Assembly (NCBI RefSeq): GCF_019331735.1
Contig: NZ_JAHBBH010000006.1
Coordinates: 1-64,000, forward strand
Length of the DNA stretch: 64,000 bases
Source of the DNA: Bifidobacterium miconis
Lineage (GTDB): Bacteria > Actinomycetota > Actinomycetes > Actinomycetales > Bifidobacteriaceae
Direction: 5' to 3'
Positions 52,461 to 61,897 of this stretch are shown piece after piece. The notes under the pieces are model-generated. The model worked only from the letters and a program-made list of their open reading frames with translations. It did no database searches and was not told where the DNA came from. A program made the position numbers and the translations under genes. The number at the start of each line of letters is the position of its first letter. Position 1 is the first letter of the stretch.

Positions 52461-53744
52461 ATGACGACGGCCGAAACGATACCCGCCGGCGAAGCGTACG
52501 GCGCGTCCGACGAGGAACGATGGGCGCCCGAGCCGCCCAAGTCGCGTTCGCGTACCGCGTTCGAACGCGACCGCGCGCGGCTCATCCACTCGTCCGCGCT
52601 GCGACGGCTCGGTGCGAAAAGCCAGGTACTCGTCGCCGGCACCGACGACTTCGCGCGCACGCGGCTCACGCACACGCTCGAAGTCGCCCAAATCGGCCGG
52701 CAGATCGGCAAACTGCTCGGCTGCGACCCGGACGTCGTCGACTGCGCATGCCTCGCGCACGACCTCGGCCATCCGCCGTTCGGACACAACGGCGAACAGG
52801 CGCTCGCCCGCATCGCCGCCAACATCGGCGGATTCGAAGGCAACGCGCAAACCCTGCGCCTGCTCACCCGGCTCGAACCGAAAATCATGTTTCCCGACGG
52901 CCGCTCCGCCGGCGTCAACCTGACCCGCGCCTCGCTCGACGCGGCCGTCAAATACCCGTGGACGCTCGCCGAAGCCGGGCGGCTCGCCGTCGCGCACGGC
53001 GCGAAACCCACCAAATTCTGCGTGTATCCGGACGATGAACCCGTCTTCCGCTGGCTCAAAACGGGCGCTCCGGCCGCAACCAAGCCGATGGAGGCGCAGG
53101 TCATGGACCTCGCCGACGACATCGCCTACTCCGTGCACGACGTGGAGGACGCGATCGCCACCGGCGCGTTCAACCCGATCGCGCTCGCCGACGCGAAGCT
53201 TATCGACCGCATCGTCGAGGCGACGCACGCATGGTATGGCGACCGGTGGGACGCCGATCTGCTGGTTTCTGCGTTCTCGCGGTTGCGCCGGCTGCGGCTG
53301 CTGCCCGACCATTTCAACGGATCGCGCTCCTCGCTTGCGCAGCTCAAAAACGCGACCAGCGACCTAATCGGTCGGTTCGCATGGTCCGTGGAGGAGGCGA
53401 CGCGTGCCGCATACGGTGCTGGACCGCTCGTGCGCTACAGTGCGAACGTGGTCATCCCCGAGGAGACCAGCTACGAGATCGTCGCGCTCAAGGGCATCGC
53501 CGTGTACTTTGTCATGGAACCACGGGCCCGCGAACCATTGCACCGCGAAGAGCAGCGCATCGTCGAAGACCTGATCGACGTGCTCATGGCCGACTCGCCG
53601 CGCCCGTCCGACGCGCTCGAAACCGTCTTCCTCGACGACTGGAACGACGCGACCAACGACGACGAACGCCTGCGCGTCGCCGTCGACCAGGTCGCCTCGC
53701 TCACCGACACTTCGGCTCTGGCCCTCCACTCGATTCTGTGCTGA
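52461..53744 (+). CDS. dgt: Deoxyguanosinetriphosphate triphosphohydrolase-like protein
   Basis: 427 residues of the HD superfamily. Metal-binding residues lie in RTRLTHTLEV (His), LAHDLGHPPFGHNGE (HD motif) and LADDIAYSVHD (Asp). It hydrolyses dNTPs, classically dGTP, to nucleoside and triphosphate, or acts as a nucleotide-pool sensor. CAGGAGAG precedes ATG 52461. It lies between alr and dnaG, an arrangement conserved in actinobacteria, where dgt and dnaG are adjacent. Confidence 0.94.
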   Translation: MTTAETIPAGEAYGASDEERWAPEPPKSRSRTAFERDRARLIHSSALRRLGAKSQVLVAGTDDFARTRLTHTLEVAQIGRQIGKLLGCDPDVVDCACLAHDLGHPPFGHNGEQALARIAANIGGFEGNAQTLRLLTRLEPKIMFPDGRSAGVNLTRASLDAAVKYPWTLAEAGRLAVAHGAKPTKFCVYPDDEPVFRWLKTGAPAATKPMEAQVMDLADDIAYSVHDVEDAIATGAFNPIALADAKLIDRIVEATHAWYGDRWDADLLVSAFSRLRRLRLLPDHFNGSRSSLAQLKNATSDLIGRFAWSVEEATRAAYGAGPLVRYSANVVIPEETSYEIVALKGIAVYFVMEPRAREPLHREEQRIVEDLIDVLMADSPRPSDALETVFLDDWNDATNDDERLRVAVDQVASLTDTSALALHSILC

Positions 53745-53761
53745 CGGTATCCTAGGGCGTT

Positions 53762-55954
53762 ATGGCCGGGATGATCAAGAAAGAAGACGTGGAAAAGGTG
53801 CGCGCGCGGGCGGACCTGTATGACATCGTGTCCGCGAGCGTGACGCTGAAAGCCTCCGGCACGGGCACGTACGTGGGCCTGTGCCCCTTCCACGACGAGA
53901 AGACCCCGAGCTTCAACGTGCGCCCCGCGCTCGGCGTCTGGCACTGCTTCGGCTGCGGTCTCGGCGGCGACGTGTTCAAATTCGTCGAACAGCAGGAAAA
54001 CATCGACTTTCGCGAAGCCGTGGAACTGCTCGCCGACCGCTACCACATCGAACTGCACTACGAAAACGGCTCGTCCGCCGACAAGCCGGCCGGCTCCAAG
54101 CGCGCCCGCCTGCTCGAGGCGAACGAGGAGGCGCAGCGGTTCTTCGTCTCGCAGATCCTCACCAAGGAGGCGTTGCCGGCGCGCAAGCTGCTCGGCGGGC
54201 GCAACTTCAGCCAGGCCGACTGCGAACGGTTCGGCTGCGGCTACGCGCCGCAGGGCTGGGACAATCTGGTCCGCCATTTGGCCGGCAAGGGATTCACGCA
54301 GCAGGAGATGCTCGACGCTGGTCTCGCACGGCAGGGCCAGCGCGGCGTGTACGACTATTTCCGCGGCCGCGTCACCTGGCCGATCCGCGATTCGACCGGG
54401 CGCACGCTCGGCTTCGGCGCGCGCAAGCTGTACGAGGACGACCAGATCAGCGCGAAGTACATCAACACGCCCGACACGGCGCTGTACCGCAAAACGCAGG
54501 TGCTGTACGGCATCGACATCGCCAAGTCGGCGATCGTGAAGAAACGTCAGGTCGTGATCGTCGAAGGCTACACGGACGTCATGGCCATGCATCTGGCCGG
54601 CATCGACACGGCCGTCGCCACGTGCGGCACCGCGTTCGGCGCGGAGCACGCGAAAATCGTGCGCCGGCTCATCGCCGACGATTCGCTCGGCGCGATCCAG
54701 CTCGTCGGCCCGCTCAAGGTCGAAGGACAGTCGCTCAGCTCGCGCATCGTGTTCACGTTCGACGGCGACGCGGCCGGACAGAAGGCTGCGCTGCACGCGT
54801 TCGGACTCGACTCGGCGTTCCTGTCGCAGACGTTCGTGGCCGTGGCCGACGACAATCTCGACCCGTGCGACCTGCGCATCCAGCGGGGCAACGAAGCGGT
54901 GCGCTCGCTGATCGCGGGAGCCCGGCCATTGTACGATTTTGTGATCGACGCGGCGATCAACCGATTCGACACGTCGTACACGACCGGGCAGATGGGCGCG
55001 GTCAAGGCCGCCGCGCCGCTTATCGCGCAGATCCGCGACCGGTCGCTGCTCGATATCTACACGCGCAAGGCGACGCGGCGCATCGGCGTCGATCTCGACA
55101 TCATGCAGCGCGAGGTGCGCGACGCGCGACGGCAGCAGCGCGTGCGCGACGAGGACGCGTACGCGCCGAAACGGCGGTTTGCCGGTGGCGGTTCCGGCTT
55201 CGGTGGCGGTTCCGGTTTTGGTGAGGGAGCGGGCGAGTTCGGAGGCGGTTCCGGTGCCGGGTTCGCCGGGCGCGGCCAGTCCGGCGGCAATCCGTACGCG
55301 AACCCGTCCGCGCGGCGCGCGCTCGAACGGCGCGACGCGAACGAACAGACGTATTTCAAGATCGACGACGCGGTGTTCATCTGCGAACAGCAGTTCATGG
55401 CGATGCTGGTGCAGGTGCCGCGCGCGATCGACCGTGCCCGATTCGCGTCGCTCACGTTGGCGAACTTCATGACGCCGGTGTTCCGTTCGCTGTTTCAGGC
55501 GATTTCCGCGGCGGGCGGGCTGCCGGCCGACGACATGCCGCAGGGACTGTGGATGCACAATCTCGTCAAGGCGGGCGGGCCGATGCTCGAATCGGTGGTC
55601 AACGAGCTTGCGGTGATGCCGCTGCCGCTGCCGCCCAGCGAGAACGACGTGCGCGAATCCGATGCGCGTGCGGCGGGCGGCGTCGGTGCGGCCGGTGCTG
55701 CGGCTGGCGCGGACGGAACGAATCCGGCGGCCGCGCAGCTGCGCCCGGCTACGGCCGACGAGAAGCGCTACGCGACCGAACTGCTCGCCCGATTGCTCGA
55801 CATCGGCTTCATGCGGCGGATCGGCGCGGCCAAACGCCAGATGGCGGCCTTGCCGGACGGTGCGGAGAAAATCGCGCTGCTCGGTCAGATCACGCAGATG
55901 GAAACCGCGCGCAAAAACCTCCAATCCGAGATTTTCGGCGGCAACATCGGGTGA
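53762..55954 (+). CDS. dnaG: DNA primase
   Basis: 730 residues. N-terminal zinc ribbon (CPFHDEKTPSF ... HCFGCGLGG, residues about 40-65), primase catalytic core, Toprim motifs VIVEGYTDVMA and TFDGDAAGQKA, then a Gly/Phe-rich flexible linker (about 475-515, repeated GGGSGFG) and the C-terminal helicase-binding domain, which itself contains an Ala/Gly-rich insert. It makes RNA primers at the replication fork. The start ATG 53762 lacks a strong ribosome binding site; the 17-bp gap suggests coupling with dgt. A later in-frame ATG at 53771 is possible. Confidence 0.97.
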   Translation: MAGMIKKEDVEKVRARADLYDIVSASVTLKASGTGTYVGLCPFHDEKTPSFNVRPALGVWHCFGCGLGGDVFKFVEQQENIDFREAVELLADRYHIELHYENGSSADKPAGSKRARLLEANEEAQRFFVSQILTKEALPARKLLGGRNFSQADCERFGCGYAPQGWDNLVRHLAGKGFTQQEMLDAGLARQGQRGVYDYFRGRVTWPIRDSTGRTLGFGARKLYEDDQISAKYINTPDTALYRKTQVLYGIDIAKSAIVKKRQVVIVEGYTDVMAMHLAGIDTAVATCGTAFGAEHAKIVRRLIADDSLGAIQLVGPLKVEGQSLSSRIVFTFDGDAAGQKAALHAFGLDSAFLSQTFVAVADDNLDPCDLRIQRGNEAVRSLIAGARPLYDFVIDAAINRFDTSYTTGQMGAVKAAAPLIAQIRDRSLLDIYTRKATRRIGVDLDIMQREVRDARRQQRVRDEDAYAPKRRFAGGGSGFGGGSGFGEGAGEFGGGSGAGFAGRGQSGGNPYANPSARRALERRDANEQTYFKIDDAVFICEQQFMAMLVQVPRAIDRARFASLTLANFMTPVFRSLFQAISAAGGLPADDMPQGLWMHNLVKAGGPMLESVVNELAVMPLPLPPSENDVRESDARAAGGVGAAGAAAGADGTNPAAAQLRPATADEKRYATELLARLLDIGFMRRIGAAKRQMAALPDGAEKIALLGQITQMETARKNLQSEIFGGNIG

Positions 55955-56087
55955 GTTTGCCATTCCGGTGTATGGGTCTTCATGTCGTCGTCTTCATGTC
56001 GTCCGGGCGCAGCCTGAAATCGTCCGCACGTTGTCATGTCGAACGGTCATCCCGGTTTGGCTGCCCCTTGCCGACTGTCGAATCACA

Positions 56088-56124
56088 TTATAGAATCGTA
56101 ATTTAGTAAATTACAATTCTATAA
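56088..56124. promoter_or_regulatory. 37-bp palindrome before the DUF234 ATPase
   Basis: TTATAGAATCGTAATTTA, a central G, then its reverse complement with one mismatch: 17 of 18 pairs. It is AT-rich in a GC-rich genome and lies 25 bp upstream of the start codon, so it is a likely operator or transcript hairpin for that gene. Confidence 0.85.
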
Positions 56125-56148
56125 TTAAGGTGTAGGGGTGGTTCTCTC

Positions 56149-57567
56149 GTGTTCGTGGGTAGGGATAGAGAGCTTGCCGCGTTGGGGCGTCGTTGGAATT
56201 CGTCCCGTTTCGAATGCGTTGTCGTGTACGGAAGGCGGCGCGTCGGCAAGACCACGCTGATCAATCGATTCCTTGAAGGAAAGCCGTCGATCTTTTTCCC
56301 TGCCATCGAGTCCAATATGGAGGGGAATCTTGAAACGTTGAGCCGCAGCATCGCCATGTATCGCGCTGGTCTCGGCGATGCCGCCGGCGATCTCGGGAAT
56401 GCCGCGGAATCCGCGCCGATCTATCGCGACTTCGCCTCGGCGTTGGAAGCGGTCTTCGCTCTCGCTCAGAGACGACGTCTCGCTTTCGTGATCGACGAGT
56501 ATCCGTATCTGGCGAAGGCGGACCGTTCCGTCAGCTCCGTGCTGCAGCATGCCATTGACAGGCATAAGGACGACAGCCGGCTCATGATCATTCTGTGCGG
56601 TTCCTCGATGTCGTTCATGGAGCGTCAGGTGCTCGGATACGCCAGTCCCCTGTATGGGCGACGCACCGCGCAGATCAGGGTGGAGCCGTTCGGCTATGCC
56701 GACGTGCGCAAGTTCCTGCCGAAGTATACGGCCGAGGAAGCGGCCGTGGCCTATGGCTTGACGGACGGCATACCGCAATATCTCAGGCAGTTCGACGATG
56801 CGACAAGCATCCGCGACAACATTCGCTGGAACATCATTGACCCGGACTGCTACCTGTTCGAGGAGCCGGGCAACCTGCTCAAGCAGGAGTTGCGCGCGCC
56901 GGCCGAGTACAACACGGTCATCCAGGCCATCGCGTCCGGAGCGTCGCGGTCGAACGCCATCGCCACGGCGAGTCACATGGAAACGTCGTCGTGCGCGACG
57001 TATCTGCGCAATCTCATCGACCTGGGCATCGTGCGCAAGGAAACGCCGTTCGGCGAGGACTCGCCGCGCAAGACGATCTACAGGATCGAGGATTCGTTCT
57101 TCCGCTTCTGGTACCGGTACGTGCCGGTGAACATGCCGTTGATCCGGTCCGGCAACGTCGACATGGCCGCCGATCGCATCATGCGTTCGATCAACGACTT
57201 CATGGGAGCGGTGTTCGAGGACATGTGCATGCAATGGCTCTGGGCGCACAATGGCACCGATGATCTGCCGTTCCTGTTGCTCGACGCGGGACGCTGGTGG
57301 GGTGCCGACCCGAGAACGCGCAGCCAGGAGGAAATCGATATCGTCGCCGCCGGAGAGGAGCCGAAGACGATGCTGTTCTGCGAATGCAAATGGCGCAGTG
57401 TCCCGTCGGAATTGCGCCAGCTGGAAACCTTGCGCAGTCGCTCTGAACTGCTGCATCCCGAGCGGGCCCATTACATGCTCTTCTCCAGGAACGGTTTCGA
57501 CGAACACGTCACCGCGCGCGCCGCGCAGGACGATGCCGTGACGCTGGTGGATTTCGCGGACATGTAA
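56149..57567 (+). CDS. Archaeal-type ATPase with DUF234 domain
   Basis: 472 residues. FVGRDRELAAL start, Walker A YGRRRVGKTTLI, Walker B LAFVIDEYPYL, sensor LCGSSMSFME, a winged-helix middle (ATASHMETSSCATYLRNLID) and the C-terminal DUF234 domain with WWGADPRTRSQEEIDIVAAG and CECKWR, the E-I-D/C-K pattern of a PD-(D/E)xK nuclease fold. GTG start at 56149; GTAGGGGTGG lies upstream. Function unknown; intact relative of the fragment at 36866. The large palindrome upstream suggests tight control. Confidence 0.87.
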   Translation: MFVGRDRELAALGRRWNSSRFECVVVYGRRRVGKTTLINRFLEGKPSIFFPAIESNMEGNLETLSRSIAMYRAGLGDAAGDLGNAAESAPIYRDFASALEAVFALAQRRRLAFVIDEYPYLAKADRSVSSVLQHAIDRHKDDSRLMIILCGSSMSFMERQVLGYASPLYGRRTAQIRVEPFGYADVRKFLPKYTAEEAAVAYGLTDGIPQYLRQFDDATSIRDNIRWNIIDPDCYLFEEPGNLLKQELRAPAEYNTVIQAIASGASRSNAIATASHMETSSCATYLRNLIDLGIVRKETPFGEDSPRKTIYRIEDSFFRFWYRYVPVNMPLIRSGNVDMAADRIMRSINDFMGAVFEDMCMQWLWAHNGTDDLPFLLLDAGRWWGADPRTRSQEEIDIVAAGEEPKTMLFCECKWRSVPSELRQLETLRSRSELLHPERAHYMLFSRNGFDEHVTARAAQDDAVTLVDFADM

Positions 57568-57771
57568 TGGACGGCTGTTCATGGATGCCCCGCCGGAACC
57601 GGCGACCGGGCCCTGACCTTTGCAAATTCGTCAGTAGGAGTGTTTCGGCGGCTGTATCGCACCATTGCCGGCGGGGAACGGGCGTTGTGGCGACGATGCC
57701 GGCATATGGTGCTCCTGGAGGGAATGCCGGGTCTCCGCTGGTGGCGTAGCGTGCTGCGGTAGATTGGTGGC
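57568..57771. other. Gap without recognised content
   Basis: No gene, repeat or strong hairpin could be supported here; a CATATGGTGCTCCTGGAGG stretch is the only ordered sequence. Confidence 0.3.
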
Positions 57772-58413
57772 ATGGGGAAACATAGACGTGTTCTTTCCGT
57801 GGTTGCGGTCGTGGTGGCGGTCCTGTTGCTGGCCGCGGGCGTGTTCGGTGTGCTGTTGTGGCGGTCGGCGCAGCGGGTGATTGACGAATCGCGGCAGGCG
57901 GGCGAGTATGCGAGCCTGGCGCAGGAGTCGATCAAGCAGGGTGACGTCAAGCAGGCGCTGGCCCGGTTGGACAAGGCCGGGGACCATGTCGTCGCGGCGC
58001 GTGACGAGACGCGCGGACCGTTGTGGTCCGTGGCCGAACGCGTTCCATATTACGGTTCGGACGTCGCCGCGGTGCGCGGCATGCTGGATGCGGCCTCCGA
58101 CGCCGCGACCAACGCGCTGCCCAGGATCGACAGTGCGGCGCAGGGTACGCTGGTGGACTTCAGCCTGTCCGAACTGCTGTCGGGCGCAAGCTTCTCGAAC
58201 GGAACGCTGTCGATTCCCAAGATCGCGTCGGTAAAACAGGATTTGTCCGACGCGGGCGCGGTGCTGGACCGGGTGCAGTCGTCGATCCACGCGCTGCCGC
58301 AGCCGCACACCGCGCAGGTGACTGACATGGTGCGGCAGGGCAAGCGGATCGTCGATCAGGTCAACGAGTCGTTCGACACGATCAACTCCGTCGTCGCCAG
58401 GATTCCCGGCTGA
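57772..58413 (+). CDS. Membrane-anchored protein resembling the N-terminus of DUF4012 proteins
   Basis: 213 residues. One membrane segment (about 8-30), then an extracytoplasmic helical region with ASLAQESIKQGDVKQALARL, PLWSVAERVPYYGSDV and IHALPQPHTAQV. These words are those I know from the first part of DUF4012 proteins, often linked to exopolysaccharide in bifidobacteria; those are about 600 residues, so the larger C-terminal domain is missing here. The gene may be truncated or a short paralogue. Ribosome binding site weak. Confidence 0.65.
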   Translation: MGKHRRVLSVVAVVVAVLLLAAGVFGVLLWRSAQRVIDESRQAGEYASLAQESIKQGDVKQALARLDKAGDHVVAARDETRGPLWSVAERVPYYGSDVAAVRGMLDAASDAATNALPRIDSAAQGTLVDFSLSELLSGASFSNGTLSIPKIASVKQDLSDAGAVLDRVQSSIHALPQPHTAQVTDMVRQGKRIVDQVNESFDTINSVVARIPG

Positions 58414-58485
58414 TACGGTTGCATCGTGCGCGGCTGCATCGCGTTCGGTTGTGTCGTTGCGTCGGGTGTTCGGCTGAATGTGGTA

Positions 58486-58519
58486 TGAAACAGCGTGTGA
58501 AACAGCGTGTGAAACCGTG
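58486..58519 (+). repeat. 12-bp tandem repeat TGAAACAGCGTG
   Basis: Two perfect copies and a third shortened one (TGAAACCGTG) follow each other in the gap before the LTA-synthase-like gene. The rest of 58414-58634 shows only TCGGTTG / GTTGCGTCGG low complexity. Confidence 0.7.
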
Positions 58520-58634
58520 CCGGTGCCGTACAAAACGGCCGTGGCGTGGATGGCGGGTGAATTTTGGTTACGCGCAGATGACGGTTTGTGCCGCGGCTCG
58601 GCCGATCTCGGGGTTTCCTGCATAATCTGAAACC

Positions 58635-60794
58635 GTGGCATTGTTGGTGAATTCGAAAATCCGCACTTGGTTTCCGTGGTGGGCGTATGCGGCGGCGTTC
58701 GTGCTGTTCGCAACGGCCGGCGTCGCCATGCTGCAGTGGAGCGTGATGATCGTGCGCGCCCGCGTCACGCCGTGGGAATTCGTCGCGAAAACGTTCACGG
58801 GCGGCGGTCAATACCAGTTCCTGCTCAATCTCATCGTCGTCGGGGCGCTGTACGCGGTGCTCGTGTTCGCGACCAACCGGTTCTGGATCGCCAGCGGCCT
58901 GTTCGTCGTCATCATCGGCGTCATCGCCGTATTCGAACGCATGAAGGTGCTCGTGCGCTCCGAAACGATCCGTCCCACCGACATCACGCTCATGGCCAGC
59001 GGCGGAGCGGGCGGCATGGGCGACACCGTCACCAACATGCCGGCCGGATCGACCGACGCGATCGTGCAGATGAGCGTCACGGTCGCGATCCTGCTCGTCG
59101 TGTGCATCGCGGCCGCGCTGTTCGACACGCGCCGGTCGCTCATCGCGACGCCGCGCCGGTTCATCGGACGCGTCCGCCGCGGCATCGCGGCCGTATTGTG
59201 CGCGTCGCTGCTTGTCGCGTTCTCCGCCGACCTCGGCACGAGCGGATCGTGGGCGAACTCGTTCGCCGCCGGATTCGGCGATCGCGCGAAACTGTGGGAT
59301 TCGATCGCGGACGCGCAGTCGAACGGCGTCGCGGTCGGGTTCCTCAGACTGACCCGGCCGAAAGTCATGGACGAGCCGGCCGGCTACAGCGAGGCGACGA
59401 TGCGCGAGCTCGCGCAGCGCTACGCCAAGCAGGCGACGACGATCAACGCGACGCGCGGCGCGAATCTCGCCGACGGCACGGTCGTCATGATCCTGTCCGA
59501 ATCGTTCTCCGACCCGACGCGCGTGCCCGGCGTCGCGCTCAACGACGACCCGATGCCGTACATCCGCGCGCTCAAGAAAACGACCACGTCGGGACTCATG
59601 CTGTCGTCCGGCTACGGCGGCGGCACGGCGAACCTCGAGTTTCAGGCGCTCACCGGCCTGAGCATGACCAACTTCGACGCGTCGCTGTCGAGCCCGTACC
59701 AGCAGCTCGTGCCGCAGATGAGCTGGGCGCCCTCGTTCAACCAGATCTGGAACGCGGGTGGCGCGGGCAGCGAGGCGGTGCACCCGTACAATCCTGCGCT
59801 GTACTCGCGTTCGACCAACTATCGCAAGTTCGGATTCGGCGCGTTCTACTCGCAGGACGATCCGCTCATCGCCGATCATGCGAAGCGGATCGACCGGTCG
59901 CACTACATCAGCGACGAAACGTCGTACGACAGCGTGCTCAAGCTGATCGAGGGCAAGGCGGGGGCGTCCGGGGCGGACGATGCGACGGCCGTCAAGACAT
60001 CGGCCAAAAAAGCCTCCGAAACGTCCTCCGGCAACGGCGGCCGGTTCATCCAGCTGGTCACCATGCAGAACCACATGGGCTACGACGACTGGTACGACCA
60101 CAACCAGTTCAAGGCGTCCTCCACAAACGGCACGCCGCTCGCCGCCGACGAGCGCATGCACATCGCCACGTACGCCAAGGGCATGAACTACACCGACCAG
60201 TACACCAAGGCGTTTCTCGACAAACTCGACGCGCTGGGCAAGCCGGTCACGGTGATCTTCTACGGCGACCATCTGCCGAGCATCTACAAGCATGCAAGCG
60301 CGGACGACCGCAATTCGATCCCGCTGCACGAAACCGACTATTTCATCTGGTCGAACAAGGCCGGGCGCGAGGCGGCGCGCAAAGCGGAGGCCGGTGCGTC
60401 CGGTGCCGGTGCGTCCGGTGCGTCCGGTGCTGGTGCCGCGGCGGGCGGCGTCGATTCGGCCGCGGAGAACGCGTACACGTCGCCGAACTATCTCATGGCG
60501 CAGGCCGCCGCGCACATGAACGCGCGCGTCTCGCCGTACCTCGCGTTCCTGACGGCCATGCATCGGGCCGTGCCCGCGATGGAGCCGCCCGTGGTCAACG
60601 TGACGCAGGGCTGGACGCGCATCCCCGACGGCACGCCGCTCTACCTCGACGCGAACGGCAAGCAGATCGACGTCGCGCATGCGTCGGCCGAGACCCGCCG
60701 TCTGCTGAGCGACTACCGGCTCATCCAGTACGACATCACCGCGGGCAAGGGGTATCTGCGCGGGTTCGGGTTCATGGACGTACCGGCGAAGTGA
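58635..60794 (+). CDS. LTA synthase-family sulfatase-fold membrane enzyme
   Basis: 719 residues. Four to five N-terminal membrane segments (to about 200) and an extracellular alkaline-phosphatase/sulfatase domain: metal-binding Glu in VMILSESFSDP, catalytic Thr in GYGGGTANLEF (about 331), QNHMGY, and GDHLPS for the second metal side. This matches LtaS-type enzymes that move glycerol-phosphate from phosphatidylglycerol to a glycolipid or glycan. An Ala/Gly/Ser repeat insert (ASGAG words, about 585-610) is unusual. GTG 58635 is the likely start. In bifidobacteria the target may be glycerol-phosphate-decorated lipoglycan. Confidence 0.88.
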   Translation: MALLVNSKIRTWFPWWAYAAAFVLFATAGVAMLQWSVMIVRARVTPWEFVAKTFTGGGQYQFLLNLIVVGALYAVLVFATNRFWIASGLFVVIIGVIAVFERMKVLVRSETIRPTDITLMASGGAGGMGDTVTNMPAGSTDAIVQMSVTVAILLVVCIAAALFDTRRSLIATPRRFIGRVRRGIAAVLCASLLVAFSADLGTSGSWANSFAAGFGDRAKLWDSIADAQSNGVAVGFLRLTRPKVMDEPAGYSEATMRELAQRYAKQATTINATRGANLADGTVVMILSESFSDPTRVPGVALNDDPMPYIRALKKTTTSGLMLSSGYGGGTANLEFQALTGLSMTNFDASLSSPYQQLVPQMSWAPSFNQIWNAGGAGSEAVHPYNPALYSRSTNYRKFGFGAFYSQDDPLIADHAKRIDRSHYISDETSYDSVLKLIEGKAGASGADDATAVKTSAKKASETSSGNGGRFIQLVTMQNHMGYDDWYDHNQFKASSTNGTPLAADERMHIATYAKGMNYTDQYTKAFLDKLDALGKPVTVIFYGDHLPSIYKHASADDRNSIPLHETDYFIWSNKAGREAARKAEAGASGAGASGASGAGAAAGGVDSAAENAYTSPNYLMAQAAAHMNARVSPYLAFLTAMHRAVPAMEPPVVNVTQGWTRIPDGTPLYLDANGKQIDVAHASAETRRLLSDYRLIQYDITAGKGYLRGFGFMDVPAK

Positions 60795-60799
60795 ACGGT

Positions 60800-60900
60800 G
60801 TTCCCGGGTTCTTCGCCGGGGTTTCCGGCTTTCTGGTTCTCCGGTTCCATTGGTTCTCCGGCTTCTCGGTTCCCCTGGTTCCTCCGGTTCCTTCCTTGGC
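60800..60900 (+). other. Pyrimidine-rich low-complexity tract
   Basis: Repeated TTCTCCGG / GGTTCC words (at least seven) fill the gap after the LTA-synthase-like gene. No hairpin terminator is obvious. Confidence 0.5.
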
Positions 60901-60964
60901 GGGAGTGAATCGCGGAATGGGCGGGTAAGTCCTTCGTGACTAGTCGCAAAACATTAAAAGTTTA

Positions 60965-60993
60965 TTGACAAACGATAAATATGGACGGATACT
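60965..60993 (+). promoter_or_regulatory. Sigma-70-type promoter of the DUF2975 gene
   Basis: TTGACA at 60965-60970 and GATACT at 60988-60993 are separated by 17 bp, in an AT-rich pocket 63 bp upstream of the start. Confidence 0.65.
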
Positions 60994-61055
60994 GGAGGTG
61001 AAACGAAAGCCGTGACGGCCGCGATGGCTGGTCCGGGGATGACAAGGAGGTCATC

Positions 61056-61739
61056 ATGAAACGCCTGACATGGACATGCAATCGTGACAACGTGCGCACC
61101 TACGCCCGCCTCGGCACGCGCATCGGCACCATACTCGTGGCGGTGTCGTGGATCAGCGTGGCATACACCGCGCTCATTGCAATCGTGTTCATCCTCTGCC
61201 TGTTCAATCCGTGGCTGCTCACGACGCGCGGCGGCGATGTGACCTCGTACGGCCTGCAGGTCGGCGACTGGTTTTTCGGCATGGACTCGCAGATCGCCGG
61301 CGTGCGGTTCCAATTCCACGACGGCGGTCTGCCGCTGGCGTGCTTCGGCATCGCGGGCGTGGCGAACGCATGGCTGAACGTGCTCGTGGCCGGCGGCGCG
61401 CGCGATTTGTGCGCGGCGATCGGCGCATGGGCGGGCGATGGCGGATCTGGCACCGAATCGGTCGGCGATACGGCTGCGAATGGCCTGACGCCGTTCTGCG
61501 CCGACGCGCAGCGCGGATTGGAACGCATCGGCTGGGGGCTCATGCTCAAGCCGGTGCTTGCGGGCGCCATGTGCGTGATTTCGATGCTGCTGATGATGAT
61601 CATCGGATCGTCGGTTGGTGTCTCGCTGGAGTTTTTCTCGCTGCTCGAGTACATGCTGGCCGGAGCGCTCATGCTCCTGCTGTCGTTCGTGTTCGGCTAC
61701 GGCGCGACGCTGCAGCGCGACGTGGACGGGCTGCTGTGA
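61056..61739 (+). CDS. DUF2975-type membrane protein
   Basis: 227 residues with four predicted membrane segments (about 24-48, 85-105, 165-190, 200-222), the size and topology of DUF2975 proteins. Such proteins pair with a small YozG-type HTH regulator, which follows here after 158 bp. GACAAGGAGG gives a strong ribosome binding site. A loop of about 45 residues between segments two and three is Gly/Asp-rich and longer than usual. Function unknown. Confidence 0.75.
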   Translation: MKRLTWTCNRDNVRTYARLGTRIGTILVAVSWISVAYTALIAIVFILCLFNPWLLTTRGGDVTSYGLQVGDWFFGMDSQIAGVRFQFHDGGLPLACFGIAGVANAWLNVLVAGGARDLCAAIGAWAGDGGSGTESVGDTAANGLTPFCADAQRGLERIGWGLMLKPVLAGAMCVISMLLMMIIGSSVGVSLEFFSLLEYMLAGALMLLLSFVFGYGATLQRDVDGLL

Positions 61740-61897
61740 TCGGAGTTTGTTGTGAGCGGTTGCGGTGTGGTGATGTCGGGAAGCGCGATGATGATGTCGT
61801 GCGACGGTATGTGGGTGACGATGCGAGCGGTGCGGCGGAGAACTACGGTGTGCGTGCCGGCTGATGCGATGGCTCGCGTGATGACTGGAGGCGCGTG

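Noticed and set aside
53471..55963. Long antisense frame opposite dgt and dnaG
   Set aside because: Typical antisense openness of GC-rich genes; Arg/Ala/Val/His-rich translation without motifs.
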